Of a stretch of 64,000 nucleotides of DNA, positions 20,904 through 28,955 are shown in pieces. Source of the DNA: an uncultured SAR86 cluster bacterium. Lineage in GTDB: Bacteria; Pseudomonadota; Gammaproteobacteria; Magnimaribacterales; D2472. The first letter of the stretch is position 1. Each line of letters opens with the position of its first letter. Both the position numbers and the translations under genes were made by a program. The stretch spans positions 1 to 64,000 of the forward strand of contig CACECP010000004.1 of NCBI GenBank assembly GCA_902558095.1, written 5' to 3'. Below the pieces are notes generated by a model. That model saw only the letters and a list, made by a program, of their open reading frames with translations. It did not search any database and was not told where the DNA came from.

Positions 20904-21431
20904 ATGAAAGAGTTTAAAAATCTAATCGTCCTTGGCCCATTAATATATGCTTTACATCACTTTGAAGAGCACGTTATATTCAATTTTAGAGAGTGGCGCT
21001 TAAGATACTTCCTTGATAATAATACTCTTTCGACTGAAGAGGTATTAATAAGGCTGATATCACTTCTGCTGATAGTAACTTTTGTACATTTAATCAAAAA
21101 CAACAGAGGCAGTGCTCACATTGTTTTGTTTTTTCTAATGACAACCCAAGTCGTAAATGCTTTTTTTCACATATTCTTTAGCTTCTATTATTCAGACTTT
21201 AGTCCGGGAGCCATAACCGGACTATTATTATATCTCCCGGTAAATTATTTAATTTTTAAAGCAGCATTTATTGAAGGTTATTTAAGGAGCTATTTTGAGC
21301 TAATTTTATTGCTCATAGCTGGATCTGTAACATTTGCTTTGTTTGAGCTTTTAGGGCCTAAAGTAATAGCTTATACAATTCTATTAATGCCTTTTTACTA
21401 TATCTTTATGAGCAAAACACAGAAAGAGTAG
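20904..21431 (+). CDS. HXXEE-motif membrane protein of unknown function
   Basis: The 175-residue protein carries the signature that names the HXXEE family: H18-x-x-E21-E22 within ALHHFEEH near the N-terminus, followed by about five hydrophobic segments with a further FFHIFF histidine. The acidic and histidine residues at the membrane face suggest a metal site. The function of the family is unknown. A perfect 12-base palindrome TTTAATATTAAA lies 10 bases upstream of the ATG. Confidence 0.8.
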   Translation: MKEFKNLIVLGPLIYALHHFEEHVIFNFREWRLRYFLDNNTLSTEEVLIRLISLLLIVTFVHLIKNNRGSAHIVLFFLMTTQVVNAFFHIFFSFYYSDFSPGAITGLLLYLPVNYLIFKAAFIEGYLRSYFELILLLIAGSVTFALFELLGPKVIAYTILLMPFYYIFMSKTQKE

Positions 21432-21480
21432 CTTCATATAATTGACTTGGAAAAAAGGAACACATAATTCATAATAAATT

Positions 21481-21807
21481 ATGACTTATAAGAATATATT
21501 AATATCATTACTTTCTATATTCTTTCTCAATAATCTTCAAGCTAACTTGAAATATAATCATCATTCTAAAGAGTACGAAAACGCACACCCTGATTCAATA
21601 CTAAAATATAATCACCATACCGGTAAGCACACATACGAACTACCCAGCTCAATACTTAAATATAATCACCATACCGGTAAGCACACATACGAACTACCCA
21701 GCTCAATACTTAAATATAATCACCATACCCGCGAATACTCATACGAAAGACCGGGCTCAAAACTGAAATATAATCGATATAATAAAAAATATTACTTCCC
21801 TAAATAA
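21481..21807 (+). CDS. Secreted tandem-repeat protein (LKYNHH repeats)
   Basis: An N-terminal signal peptide (residues 1 to about 21, ending LQA) is followed by five units of 18 residues. Each unit opens with LKYN, and the first four read LKYNHH. The last unit is shortened. Histidine pairs at fixed spacing, plus tyrosines and lysines, could bind metal ions or polyanions. No family was recognised. The repeats fill the whole mature protein, so it is probably fibrous or a small solenoid. Confidence 0.75.
   Translation: MTYKNILISLLSIFFLNNLQANLKYNHHSKEYENAHPDSILKYNHHTGKHTYELPSSILKYNHHTGKHTYELPSSILKYNHHTREYSYERPGSKLKYNRYNKKYYFPK
21547..21804 (+). repeat. 54-bp tandem coding repeat, about 4.8 units
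   Basis: Unit boundaries are 21547, 21601, 21655, 21709 and 21763. The second and third units differ by a single base over 54, which indicates recent duplication, while the outer units have diverged. The repeat length is a multiple of three, so copy-number change keeps the frame. Confidence 0.9.
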
Positions 21808-21850
21808 ATGCCTTTTACAAAGTTCGCTATCAGATACTTGATGTTGTAGA

Positions 21851-22090
21851 ATGAATTTTAACTTGAAACAATTATCAAAAATATTTACTCATCATCCCAA
21901 ATCAAATGGTGAGACATACTTTGAACATATGAGATGCGCCTCATACTATGGATTTAGAATGGTGGCATCTGGCTTTGCTGCAATTGTTCATTCAATCCTT
22001 CCTTTTCTTTTTGAAACAGCTGCAAGTGATTGCGCAAAAATGGTAAACAAAGAAGTGGAGCGAAGAAAACATGAAGCTGCACTTAAGTGA
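21851..22090 (+). CDS. DUF6356-like small protein
   Basis: The 79-residue protein reads FTHHPKSNGETYFEHM, then a hydrophobic helix with AAIVHSILPFLFE. This resembles the short DUF6356 family (HP-x-S-x-GE-x-Y-x-EH and VHALLPFLF patterns). The function is unknown. Its stop overlaps the next start (GTGA), and it heads a run of four genes joined by four-base overlaps. Confidence 0.65.
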   Translation: MNFNLKQLSKIFTHHPKSNGETYFEHMRCASYYGFRMVASGFAAIVHSILPFLFETAASDCAKMVNKEVERRKHEAALK

Positions 22091-22971
22091 AAGATTTTTC
22101 CAATAAGGTTGCTTTAATTACAGGGGCTGGCTCAGGAATTGGTAGAGCGCTCGCTATTAACCTTGCTGATCAAGGCTGTAGCCTGGCGCTAGTTGATTGG
22201 AATAATGAATCGCTCGAAGAAACCAAGAAAATAGTAAGAAAAAAAAATATTTCAGTATCAACTCATGCTTTTGATATAAGAGACAGAGACAAGGTAAATG
22301 AATTGCCTGTAAAAGTTTTGAATATACATAATCAGATAGATATTGTTTTCAATAATGCTGGGGTCTCAGTAATTGGTTCTGTTGATGAAGTTAATCAAGA
22401 TGACTGGAATTGGGGATTGGATATTTTGCTAAATTCAGTTATACAGATGACAACATTATTTCTTCCATATCTTCAGAAGCGTCCAGAGGCAGCAATTGTA
22501 AATACCTCATCAATCTTTGGTCTTTTTAGCGTGCCAAAGCAATCAATATATAATGTTGGTAAATTTGGAGTTAAGGCTTTTACAGAATCTTTATCACTAG
22601 AGTTAAAGATGTCAGAATCACCTGTTGAAGCATACTGTGTCTTTCCAGGGCATATAGGAACTAATATTTATAGCTCATCAAGGTTTAAAAGCTTTGAGCA
22701 AGATGATGCCACAGGGGCAGTTTTTGGAACTAATGCCCCAACCATTGAAGAGGCTGGCATTCAATTTAAGCAAAATGCACCATCAACTCCTGACTATGCA
22801 GCAAAGGTTATTCTAAAAAATATAAAAAAGAAAAATAAAAGAATATTAATAGGCTTTGATGCCAAATTTTATGATCTTATGAGCAGACTTTTCCCTAAGA
22901 AATTTTTAAATATTATTTGGATACTTCCATTCATTCGAAGTCTATTCAGCTTTAAGAGAAGCTCAAAATGA
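22087..22971 (+). CDS. Short-chain dehydrogenase/reductase
   Basis: A classical SDR of 294 residues. The cofactor motif TGAGSGIG is at 12-19, NNAG at 89-92, the catalytic serine at about 141-142, and Tyr155 and Lys159 in YNVGK. Asp at the end of the second strand (VDW) favours NAD(H). The C-terminus is longer than a minimal SDR and contains a hydrophobic FPKKFLNIIWILPF stretch that may touch the membrane. The start is GTG, coupled to the DUF6356-like gene. Confidence 0.9.
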   Translation: MKDFSNKVALITGAGSGIGRALAINLADQGCSLALVDWNNESLEETKKIVRKKNISVSTHAFDIRDRDKVNELPVKVLNIHNQIDIVFNNAGVSVIGSVDEVNQDDWNWGLDILLNSVIQMTTLFLPYLQKRPEAAIVNTSSIFGLFSVPKQSIYNVGKFGVKAFTESLSLELKMSESPVEAYCVFPGHIGTNIYSSSRFKSFEQDDATGAVFGTNAPTIEEAGIQFKQNAPSTPDYAAKVILKNIKKKNKRILIGFDAKFYDLMSRLFPKKFLNIIWILPFIRSLFSFKRSSK

Positions 22972-23813
22972 TTTCAAAGCTCGATCATTTAATTGTCGCT
23001 GTTAATGATTTGGATGAGGCCGAGAGCAATTATAAAAAAATTTTTGGCGTAGAACCTGTTTGGAAAGGTGAGCATAAAGAGTTAGGTACAGCCAATGTTA
23101 TCTTTAACTTTAAAAATACTTATTTTGAACTCTTATCATCAAAAGGAAATGGTTTAGGTGCTGAATTAGTGAATAATAGTATTTCAGAAAATGGTGAAGG
23201 TCTTATTGGACAAGTTCTTGGCACTGAAGACATAAAGGAAACAAGAAAACTTTTAGCAGAAAAAGGTTTTTCAATCTCAGAACCCTCAGAGGGAGTTGGA
23301 GAGAATTCTATAAATAAAGAAATAAGAAAATGGAAAAATATTTTTTTACCGCCAGAGCTTACCAGAGGCATATTTTCATTTATTATTCAGCATACCTATG
23401 GAAGCCTTCCTCAAGTTGAAGAATATAAAATATCATCAATAAACAAATTAGATCATGTAGTAATAAACACTAATGATGCTGATGGATTTATAAATATATA
23501 TAAAAATATTTTTAATATAAGACTTGCTTTAGATAAAGTTATTGAACACTGGAATACAAGGATATTATTTTTTAGATTAAACAAGACAACCATAGAAGTG
23601 GTTGAACAAAACCACAAAGAAGTTGAGCCAGATAAGCTATGGGGTTTGGCATGGGGAGTTAAATCAATTAAAGATGCTCATAAGAGATTAGTTAAAGAAG
23701 GCATTGAAGTAACTGAAATAAAGCAAGGATTAAAAGAAGACACTTTAGTAGCAACTATCAAGTCTCATACAAATAATGTTCCAACATTGCTTATAGAACA
23801 GCTAAAAAAATGA
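22968..23813 (+). CDS. Two-domain VOC (glyoxalase-fold) protein
   Basis: The 281-residue protein has two vicinal-oxygen-chelate units. The first begins KLDHLIVAVNDLDEAESNY and the second NKLDHVVINTNDADGF at about 161. HHxE-type metal ligands are only partly conserved, so this may be an isomerase, dioxygenase or binding protein. It overlaps the SDR and the following permease by four bases each, pointing to a shared substrate. Confidence 0.8.
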   Translation: MISKLDHLIVAVNDLDEAESNYKKIFGVEPVWKGEHKELGTANVIFNFKNTYFELLSSKGNGLGAELVNNSISENGEGLIGQVLGTEDIKETRKLLAEKGFSISEPSEGVGENSINKEIRKWKNIFLPPELTRGIFSFIIQHTYGSLPQVEEYKISSINKLDHVVINTNDADGFINIYKNIFNIRLALDKVIEHWNTRILFFRLNKTTIEVVEQNHKEVEPDKLWGLAWGVKSIKDAHKRLVKEGIEVTEIKQGLKEDTLVATIKSHTNNVPTLLIEQLKK

Positions 23814-24721
23814 ACTTATTATTGGGAGCTGTTTTAGCTTTTATAGCGTTAATTATAGGGTCTCCTCTAGTAGCATTATTTTTAGGCATAAGCTTTGCTT
23901 TATTAATTGGTTCAAATGAAAAACTAATTCTAAAATCAACAGGAACAAAGCTACTCCAAATTGGCATAGTTATATTGGGGTTAACAATTTCATCATCAGG
24001 CGCCACAACCTTAACAACAAAATATTTTCCTTATATTTCACTCTTTGTAATAGTTATATTTCTAGTTGGATTGATAGCTTCTAAGGTTTTAAGAATAGAT
24101 ACTAAACTATCAATACTCCTTGTTTCTGGAACTGCCATATGCGGCGCCACCGCAATGGCAGCAATTTCACCCTTAATTAAAGCAAAACCTAAAGACTTAT
24201 TAACATCACTTGGGATCATTTTCATCTTTAATGCAATAGCCATAGCCGTTTTGCCTATTATTGGAAATCATATTGAAATGTCCTCCGAGCAATTTGGCTC
24301 ATGGGTGGCCTTAGCTGTTCATGATACAAGCTCTGTTGTTGGAGCTGCATTATCTTTTGATGATAATGCCGTGGAAACTGCTACAACATTAAAATTAGGA
24401 AGAACACTTTGGTTAATACCCTTAATAATAACCTTAGGTGTTTTTTATAAAGATAATAAAAGCACAAAGAGTATATTCCCTATATTTGTTTTTGCTTTTA
24501 TTTTGGCAATTTTCGCTGGCAATCAGCTGAATTTTAATGAACAAGTTTTATCGATTTTAAAAAATATAAGCAGTATATTTTTAGTTGGAGCTCTTTTTTG
24601 TATTGGAACGCAGATTGATCTAATTTCAATTAAAGTTATTAATTCTAGAATTATTATTTTTGCTTTTTTGCTTTGGCTATTTGCATTAGGCGCGGCATAC
24701 TATTTAATTAATATCACTTGA
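23810..24721 (+). CDS. YeiH/UPF0324 family putative sulfate exporter
   Basis: The 303-residue membrane protein has about ten hydrophobic segments. It has the family features GTAICGATAMAA (central glycine-rich helix) and WVALAVHDTSSVVGAAL. YeiH-type proteins are annotated as sulfate or sulfite exporters in sulfonate catabolism, but direct evidence is limited. Translational coupling to the SDR-VOC pair suggests export of the anion released by those enzymes, which is inference. Confidence 0.88.
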   Translation: MNLLLGAVLAFIALIIGSPLVALFLGISFALLIGSNEKLILKSTGTKLLQIGIVILGLTISSSGATTLTTKYFPYISLFVIVIFLVGLIASKVLRIDTKLSILLVSGTAICGATAMAAISPLIKAKPKDLLTSLGIIFIFNAIAIAVLPIIGNHIEMSSEQFGSWVALAVHDTSSVVGAALSFDDNAVETATTLKLGRTLWLIPLIITLGVFYKDNKSTKSIFPIFVFAFILAIFAGNQLNFNEQVLSILKNISSIFLVGALFCIGTQIDLISIKVINSRIIIFAFLLWLFALGAAYYLINIT

Positions 24722-24733
24722 TAGAGGAAAGAA

Positions 24734-25126
24734 ATGTTTAGTCATGTAATGGTAGGAGCAAATAATATAGAAGAATCAAAATTATTTTATGACAAAATAT
24801 TTAAAGTACTCGGAGCTGACCCTGGAAAAATGTATCCTAATTTATCTGGCCAGAAAAGATACTTCTATAATTTTAAAGGAACAACTTTTTGTATTACTGA
24901 GCCTATTGATGGTAAACCAGCTACTGTTTCAAATGGCGCAACTATTGGGTTCAATATAGATAACACAGAGCAAGGCGATGCATGGCACAAGGCGGGGATT
25001 GAGAATGGTGGCATTTCTATTGAAGAAGCTCCAGGCATTCGTAATTATGGAAAATTTAGCATGTATTTAGCCTACCTAAGAGATCCAACTGGCAACAAAT
25101 TATGTGCTAGCCTTTTGATAAAGTAG
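24734..25126 (+). CDS. VOC family protein (glyoxalase/bleomycin-resistance fold)
   Basis: The 130-residue protein begins MFSHVMVGANNIEESKLFYD and contains LRDPTGNKLCAS at the end, the usual VOC pattern in which the last strand carries the final metal ligand region. It has one domain. AGAGGAAAG just before the ATG is a good ribosome site. It follows the YeiH gene by 12 bases and may belong to the same operon. Confidence 0.85.
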   Translation: MFSHVMVGANNIEESKLFYDKIFKVLGADPGKMYPNLSGQKRYFYNFKGTTFCITEPIDGKPATVSNGATIGFNIDNTEQGDAWHKAGIENGGISIEEAPGIRNYGKFSMYLAYLRDPTGNKLCASLLIK

Positions 25127-25135
25127 AATAATTAT

Positions 25136-25528
25136 ATGAGGAAGTTACCCCTGATATTAATTTTATTTAATTTACCTGTTCTGAACTCTGGCGAAGTAAA
25201 TTCATGGGATTGTAATAAGTTTGATGGAGCCAGAATAATCGCAGGTGATGGAGAGTTTTTAGGTGTTCTTGGTCCAAGCTGGAATATGGACTCAATTTTC
25301 AATGATTCATCTTCTTATGCTAGTTCATGGTCGCAAAGCAGTATTTTTAATACCAGTACTAATTATGGCAACTCTTATTCAAATTTATCAGTTTTTAATG
25401 ATGGAGCATCAAATCCTCCCAAGATAATTGGTAGCTCAGGAATGGTAGGATATTTATCAATTGGCCCATCATGGCAGAGTGATAGGTTTTCACCTTATGA
25501 TATTAAATATACTTGTGATTGGGATTAA
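25136..25528 (+). CDS. Secreted protein with 16-residue SIFN-type repeats
   Basis: A signal peptide (to about residue 18) precedes a mature part with two cysteines at its ends (DCNKFD and YTCDWD). The centre has repeated SIFND/SIFNT/SVFND blocks separated by 16 residues with the pattern S-x-Y-x-x-S-[WY]-S. This resembles short exported proteins in many bacteria with S-x-x-N/YGSxYS repeats of unknown role. The flanking cysteines may close the domain. Confidence 0.65.
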   Translation: MRKLPLILILFNLPVLNSGEVNSWDCNKFDGARIIAGDGEFLGVLGPSWNMDSIFNDSSSYASSWSQSSIFNTSTNYGNSYSNLSVFNDGASNPPKIIGSSGMVGYLSIGPSWQSDRFSPYDIKYTCDWD

Positions 25529-25537
25529 AATTAATTT

Positions 25538-25984
25538 ATGAAACAACAAACTGGTAGATGTCAATGTGGAAAAATTAAATACTCTCTGAGAGAGGACAAG
25601 GTAATTTCAGGACACCACTGTCACTGTAAAGATTGCCAAAGAACAACTGGTTCTGGAAAAGCAACAATTTTGTTTATTGCAAAAAAATATATTGATTTAA
25701 AAGGACAATTGAAATTTTTTGAAAGCAAAGGAACCTCAGGCTCAAATGTCAGAAGGGGTTTTTGTCCTAATTGTGGCTCAGGAGTTTTAAGTTACTCAAA
25801 ACAACTTTCACATATACTTTTTTTAAAAGCAGGTACCTTGGATGACTCAAGCTGGGTGAAAATAGACTCAAATTTCTTTACAAAGTCTGCAAATAATTGG
25901 GATGATGTAGATAAATCTATAAAGTGTTTTGATGCAAACCCAGGATTTATGTTTGGATTAAAGACTCTTTTCAAGTCATTTTAG
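25538..25984 (+). CDS. GFA/CENP-V family zinc protein
   Basis: The 148-residue protein has the glutathione-dependent formaldehyde-activating fold: C8 and C10 in RCQCGKIKY, C28, C30 and C33 in HCHCKDCQRTTG, and C76 and C79 in FCPNCGS, which form the two zinc sites. Most family members are not formaldehyde enzymes, so the substrate is unknown. It converges on, and overlaps by 14 bases, a MAPEG gene, another family linked to glutathione. Confidence 0.9.
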   Translation: MKQQTGRCQCGKIKYSLREDKVISGHHCHCKDCQRTTGSGKATILFIAKKYIDLKGQLKFFESKGTSGSNVRRGFCPNCGSGVLSYSKQLSHILFLKAGTLDDSSWVKIDSNFFTKSANNWDDVDKSIKCFDANPGFMFGLKTLFKSF

Positions 25985-26402
25985 ACAATAAGAAAATACC
26001 AAGATCAATCATTAGATAAAAATTTGTCAAAAAACCAATAGCCCAGAAAATACTTCTAGGACTTGGATTTTTATCCGTAGCAATTTTATAGTAAAGAATC
26101 ATATGTATGATTCTTGCAATAGCATAAACCCAAACAATTATTGATAATTTGAAAGAGCTATAGCCAATTAGGGCTGCTATTATTACCATTCCAAGTAGAG
26201 GTGTTATGTTTTCAAGTGAATTTTGAAAGGTTCTATGTGCTCGGAAAACGATTGAAGATTGCCCTAACTCAGGTTTTATAACTCCGACCTTGTAGCCGCC
26301 TTTTTGTCTTCGATGCACCCTTATAGCAACCATTGCTTGAACTATAATAGTTGTAAGAATTAACCATAGTCCTAGAAATACTGATTGATAATCTACCAAC
26401 AT
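25971..26402 (-). CDS. MAPEG family membrane protein
   Basis: The 143-residue protein has four membrane helices and the MAPEG signature FRAHRTFQNSLENITP, the glutathione-binding region of microsomal glutathione S-transferases and relatives. I chose the ATG at 26402 because AGGG stands seven bases upstream. An ATG 16 codons earlier would add a polar extension lacking a ribosome site. It overlaps the GFA-family gene tail to tail. Confidence 0.85.
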   Translation of the reverse strand: MLVDYQSVFLGLWLILTTIIVQAMVAIRVHRRQKGGYKVGVIKPELGQSSIVFRAHRTFQNSLENITPLLGMVIIAALIGYSSFKLSIIVWVYAIARIIHMILYYKIATDKNPSPRSIFWAIGFLTNFYLMIDLGIFLLSKMT

Positions 26403-26412
26403 TTTTGATCCC

Positions 26413-26446
26413 CTATAATTTATTTGATTCGTTGTATCAATTATAG
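26413..26446. promoter_or_regulatory. Symmetric divergent promoter region
   Basis: TATAAT on the plus strand (26414-26419) and TATAAT on the minus strand (26440-26445) lie in the two arms of an interrupted inverted repeat, CTATAATT...TGAT / ATCAATTATAG. They could serve as -10 boxes for the rightward SRPBCC gene (40 bases away) and the leftward MAPEG gene (37 bases away). The symmetry could allow one regulator to control both. Confidence 0.45.
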
Positions 26447-26459
26447 ACATAATATAGTT

Positions 26460-26849
26460 ATGAAAGTGCTAAAAGAAGAAGTGATTTTAAATTGCTCGGC
26501 CAAGGAACTATGGAACATTTTATCTGATGTATCTAGATGTGATTGGGTGCCATCTGTTGAAAAAATTTGGATTGAGGGAGAATGTAGAGTTTTTGAAATG
26601 GAAGGAATGGGAGTAATTAAGGAAAAAATTATATTAAATGATGATAATAAGATGAGACTTCAATACTCTGCAATTGAAACCGCAACTCCTATTAACCACC
26701 ATCATGCAAGTATGTGTGTCAGTGAAATCGATGAAGAAACATGCAATTTTTCTTGGGTCACAGAAATTGATCCAGAAATTTTTGCTGATGCGATTTATCA
26801 TGGAATGATGATATCAATAGAGGGCATTAAAAAAGTTATACGCAATTGA
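26460..26849 (+). CDS. SRPBCC (START/polyketide cyclase-like) protein
   Basis: The 129-residue protein opens VILNCSAKELWNILSDVSRCDWVP and contains the central strands typical of the ligand-binding SRPBCC fold, ending in a long C-terminal helix (AIYHGMMISIEGIKKVI). The ATG at 26460 gives the canonical first strand. An earlier TTG adds 12 polar residues and is less likely. The ligand is unknown. Confidence 0.8.
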   Translation: MKVLKEEVILNCSAKELWNILSDVSRCDWVPSVEKIWIEGECRVFEMEGMGVIKEKIILNDDNKMRLQYSAIETATPINHHHASMCVSEIDEETCNFSWVTEIDPEIFADAIYHGMMISIEGIKKVIRN

Positions 26850-26903
26850 GATGATTTTTGTTGAACAAATTAGTACATACTCTAACTTAAAGGAGTAAAT
26901 TTT

Positions 26904-27155
26904 ATGAAATTAAAATTAACACTAGCGCTATCTTTTTCATTTCTATTGTTATCTTGTGGCAGTGAAGATGAGGATAATGTATATGATGAGTATCATGATC
27001 TAGTGTGCAAGGTAGCAAGTATTGATGAAAATATGTCACCGAGCGAAGCTATGGAGTTAAATAAAGAATTCGCAGACTTTTATGAAAATAAAGAAAGCCA
27101 AATGACAGACGATAAGAAAAAGGCTAAGGCCTCAGACGTAAGATCGTGCTTATAA
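26904..27155 (+). CDS. Small hypothetical lipoprotein
   Basis: The N-terminus ends in the lipobox LLSC, so Cys18 should be lipidated after signal cleavage. The mature part is only about 65 residues, highly acidic (SEDEDNVYDEY) and with two further cysteines. A clear AAAGGAG ribosome site precedes the ATG. No family was recognised. Confidence 0.75.
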   Translation: MKLKLTLALSFSFLLLSCGSEDEDNVYDEYHDLVCKVASIDENMSPSEAMELNKEFADFYENKESQMTDDKKKAKASDVRSCL

Positions 27156-27228
27156 CCATATAATAGATTTGAATAAACATATAAATTTTTTACATATCTC
27201 CTAACAGAGTTAAATTATTTTTAGATTG

Positions 27229-27597
27229 ATGAAATACATATATAAAGTTTTATCTCATGCCGAATGGAAAAAAGCTTACTCAGATGGCTTTGTTAATACA
27301 AACCTTGATATCGAGGATGGCTTCATACATTTTTCTACTTCTAGGCAGCTTGCTTTAACTATTCGAAGCTATTTTGATAAGTATCAAGCACTAGTATTAT
27401 TACAGATAGAGACAGATATACTTAAGAATAATTTGATCTTTGAAGAATCTAGCTCAGAAGAGCGGAGTGGAAAATTTCCTCATCTGTATGGTAAATTAGC
27501 AACCAAAGATATATGTAAAATATGGAATCTTAAAAGAAGTGCATTTGAGCTGCCCATAGAAATTTTAAAAGAATCAGAAGATATCGAATTACCATGA
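27229..27597 (+). CDS. DUF952 family protein
   Basis: The 122-residue protein shows IYKVLSHAEWKKA, DGFIHFSTSRQ and FPHLYGKL in order, the hallmark of the DUF952 fold, which is related to ADP-ribosyltransferase-like proteins. The function is unknown. ATG at 27229 is preferred over the adjacent TTG. It overlaps the desaturase-family gene by four bases. Confidence 0.88.
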   Translation: MKYIYKVLSHAEWKKAYSDGFVNTNLDIEDGFIHFSTSRQLALTIRSYFDKYQALVLLQIETDILKNNLIFEESSSEERSGKFPHLYGKLATKDICKIWNLKRSAFELPIEILKESEDIELP

Positions 27598-28427
27598 CAG
27601 AACTAACAATTAATGAAATTTATGCAATTGGAGCTCCTTTTGTTCTGGCTATGATCTTAATTGAGGTTATATTTTCAAGTGCTTATAACAGAAATCTTTA
27701 CAAGAAAGACGATACCTTATGCACAATAGGCTTGCTTACTGGAAATATATTAATGGTCTTTGCTATCAAAGGGGTAACTCTGGCACTTCATTTTTATTTG
27801 TTTCAATTTAAATTATTTAACATACAAGAATTTATGCCTGTTTGGATGATATGGCTAACGACATTTGTAATGATAGACTTAGTTTTTTATGTTTATCATA
27901 GAATTTCTCATAGGGTTAATTTTTTATGGGCTATACATATGAGCCATCATTCAAGCGAGGAAATGAATTTTGCAGTTTCCTTTAGACAGGCTTGGTTTGG
28001 CCCAATATCAAAGATTCCTTTTTTTATGGTAATGCCTTTGCTCGGCTTTGATCCAACTATAATTGCAGTCGCAGGTGTAATTAGCACTTTATGGGGGGTT
28101 GTTGGTCATACACAGATTGTCGGGAAATTAGGACCTTTAGAGTGGGTTTTTAATACACCATCTCATCATAGAGTTCATCATGGATCAAATAAGCAATATA
28201 TTGATAAGAACTATGGAAACCTTCTCATAGTATGGGACAAGATGTTTGGGACATTTGAGCCTGAGAAAGAGAAAGTAAAGTTTGGATTAGTAAAGAATGT
28301 TAATACTTTTAACCCGACAAAGATAACTTTTATGGGATGGCATGATATATTTAAAAATATGAAAAATGCTAAAAGTTTTAATGAAGCTTTCCAGTTTTTT
28401 TTTGGACCTCCAAAAACTAAAAATTAA
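27594..28427 (+). CDS. Sterol desaturase / fatty acid hydroxylase family protein
   Basis: This 277-residue integral membrane di-iron protein has the histidine clusters HRISH, HMSHHSS and HHRVHHG, which coordinate two irons in the family that includes sterol C5 desaturase and alkylglycerol monooxygenase. About four membrane segments are visible. The substrate is probably a membrane lipid. It starts within the end of the DUF952 gene and ends three bases before the DUF4399 gene. Confidence 0.9.
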   Translation: MTELTINEIYAIGAPFVLAMILIEVIFSSAYNRNLYKKDDTLCTIGLLTGNILMVFAIKGVTLALHFYLFQFKLFNIQEFMPVWMIWLTTFVMIDLVFYVYHRISHRVNFLWAIHMSHHSSEEMNFAVSFRQAWFGPISKIPFFMVMPLLGFDPTIIAVAGVISTLWGVVGHTQIVGKLGPLEWVFNTPSHHRVHHGSNKQYIDKNYGNLLIVWDKMFGTFEPEKEKVKFGLVKNVNTFNPTKITFMGWHDIFKNMKNAKSFNEAFQFFFGPPKTKN

Positions 28428-28429
28428 AT

Positions 28430-28900
28430 ATGAAAAAATATATATTAATAGTCTTTTTATCTCCGCTTCTTCTCTCTCTTGAAAAAAATAAAGCGGATTG
28501 TGGCGATGTAGAGCTTTTTTTTGTTAGCCCGAAAGACGAAAGTGTTATAAAACAATCTAAATTTAAAGTTCAATTTGGATCAAGAAATATACAAATAAGC
28601 CCTGCTGGAATTGAAGTAGAGCGACTAAAAGACTGTCATGTTAGCGGCCATCACCATTTAATTATTAATAATTCTTATAATGTTCAAGAAAATATAGGCA
28701 TACCAATACCTTTTGATAGAAACATATTGCATTTTGGAGGCGGACAAACAGAAACACTACTTACATTGCCACCAGGAAAATATTCACTTCAACTTGCACT
28801 TGGTGACTCTCAGCACAGGCCAGTTGAATCGACTAATGGGAAACAAGAAAAAAATTTAATTCTTTCAGAAGAAATAAATATCGAAATTATCGCTAATTAG
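28430..28900 (+). CDS. DUF4399 family exported protein
   Basis: A signal peptide is followed by the family's features: VKFQVQFG-like strand, GHHHLIIN, LHFGGGQTET and LPPGKYSLQLALGDSQH. The His/Asp set suggests a metal-dependent or cupredoxin-like fold, but no function is established. Length is 156 residues. It probably forms an operon with the two genes before it. Confidence 0.85.
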   Translation: MKKYILIVFLSPLLLSLEKNKADCGDVELFFVSPKDESVIKQSKFKVQFGSRNIQISPAGIEVERLKDCHVSGHHHLIINNSYNVQENIGIPIPFDRNILHFGGGQTETLLTLPPGKYSLQLALGDSQHRPVESTNGKQEKNLILSEEINIEIIAN

Positions 28901-28955
28901 ACTGTATCTTTTTCTTGAAGGATATTTCTAATACAATACTGATGAGAAGATAATT

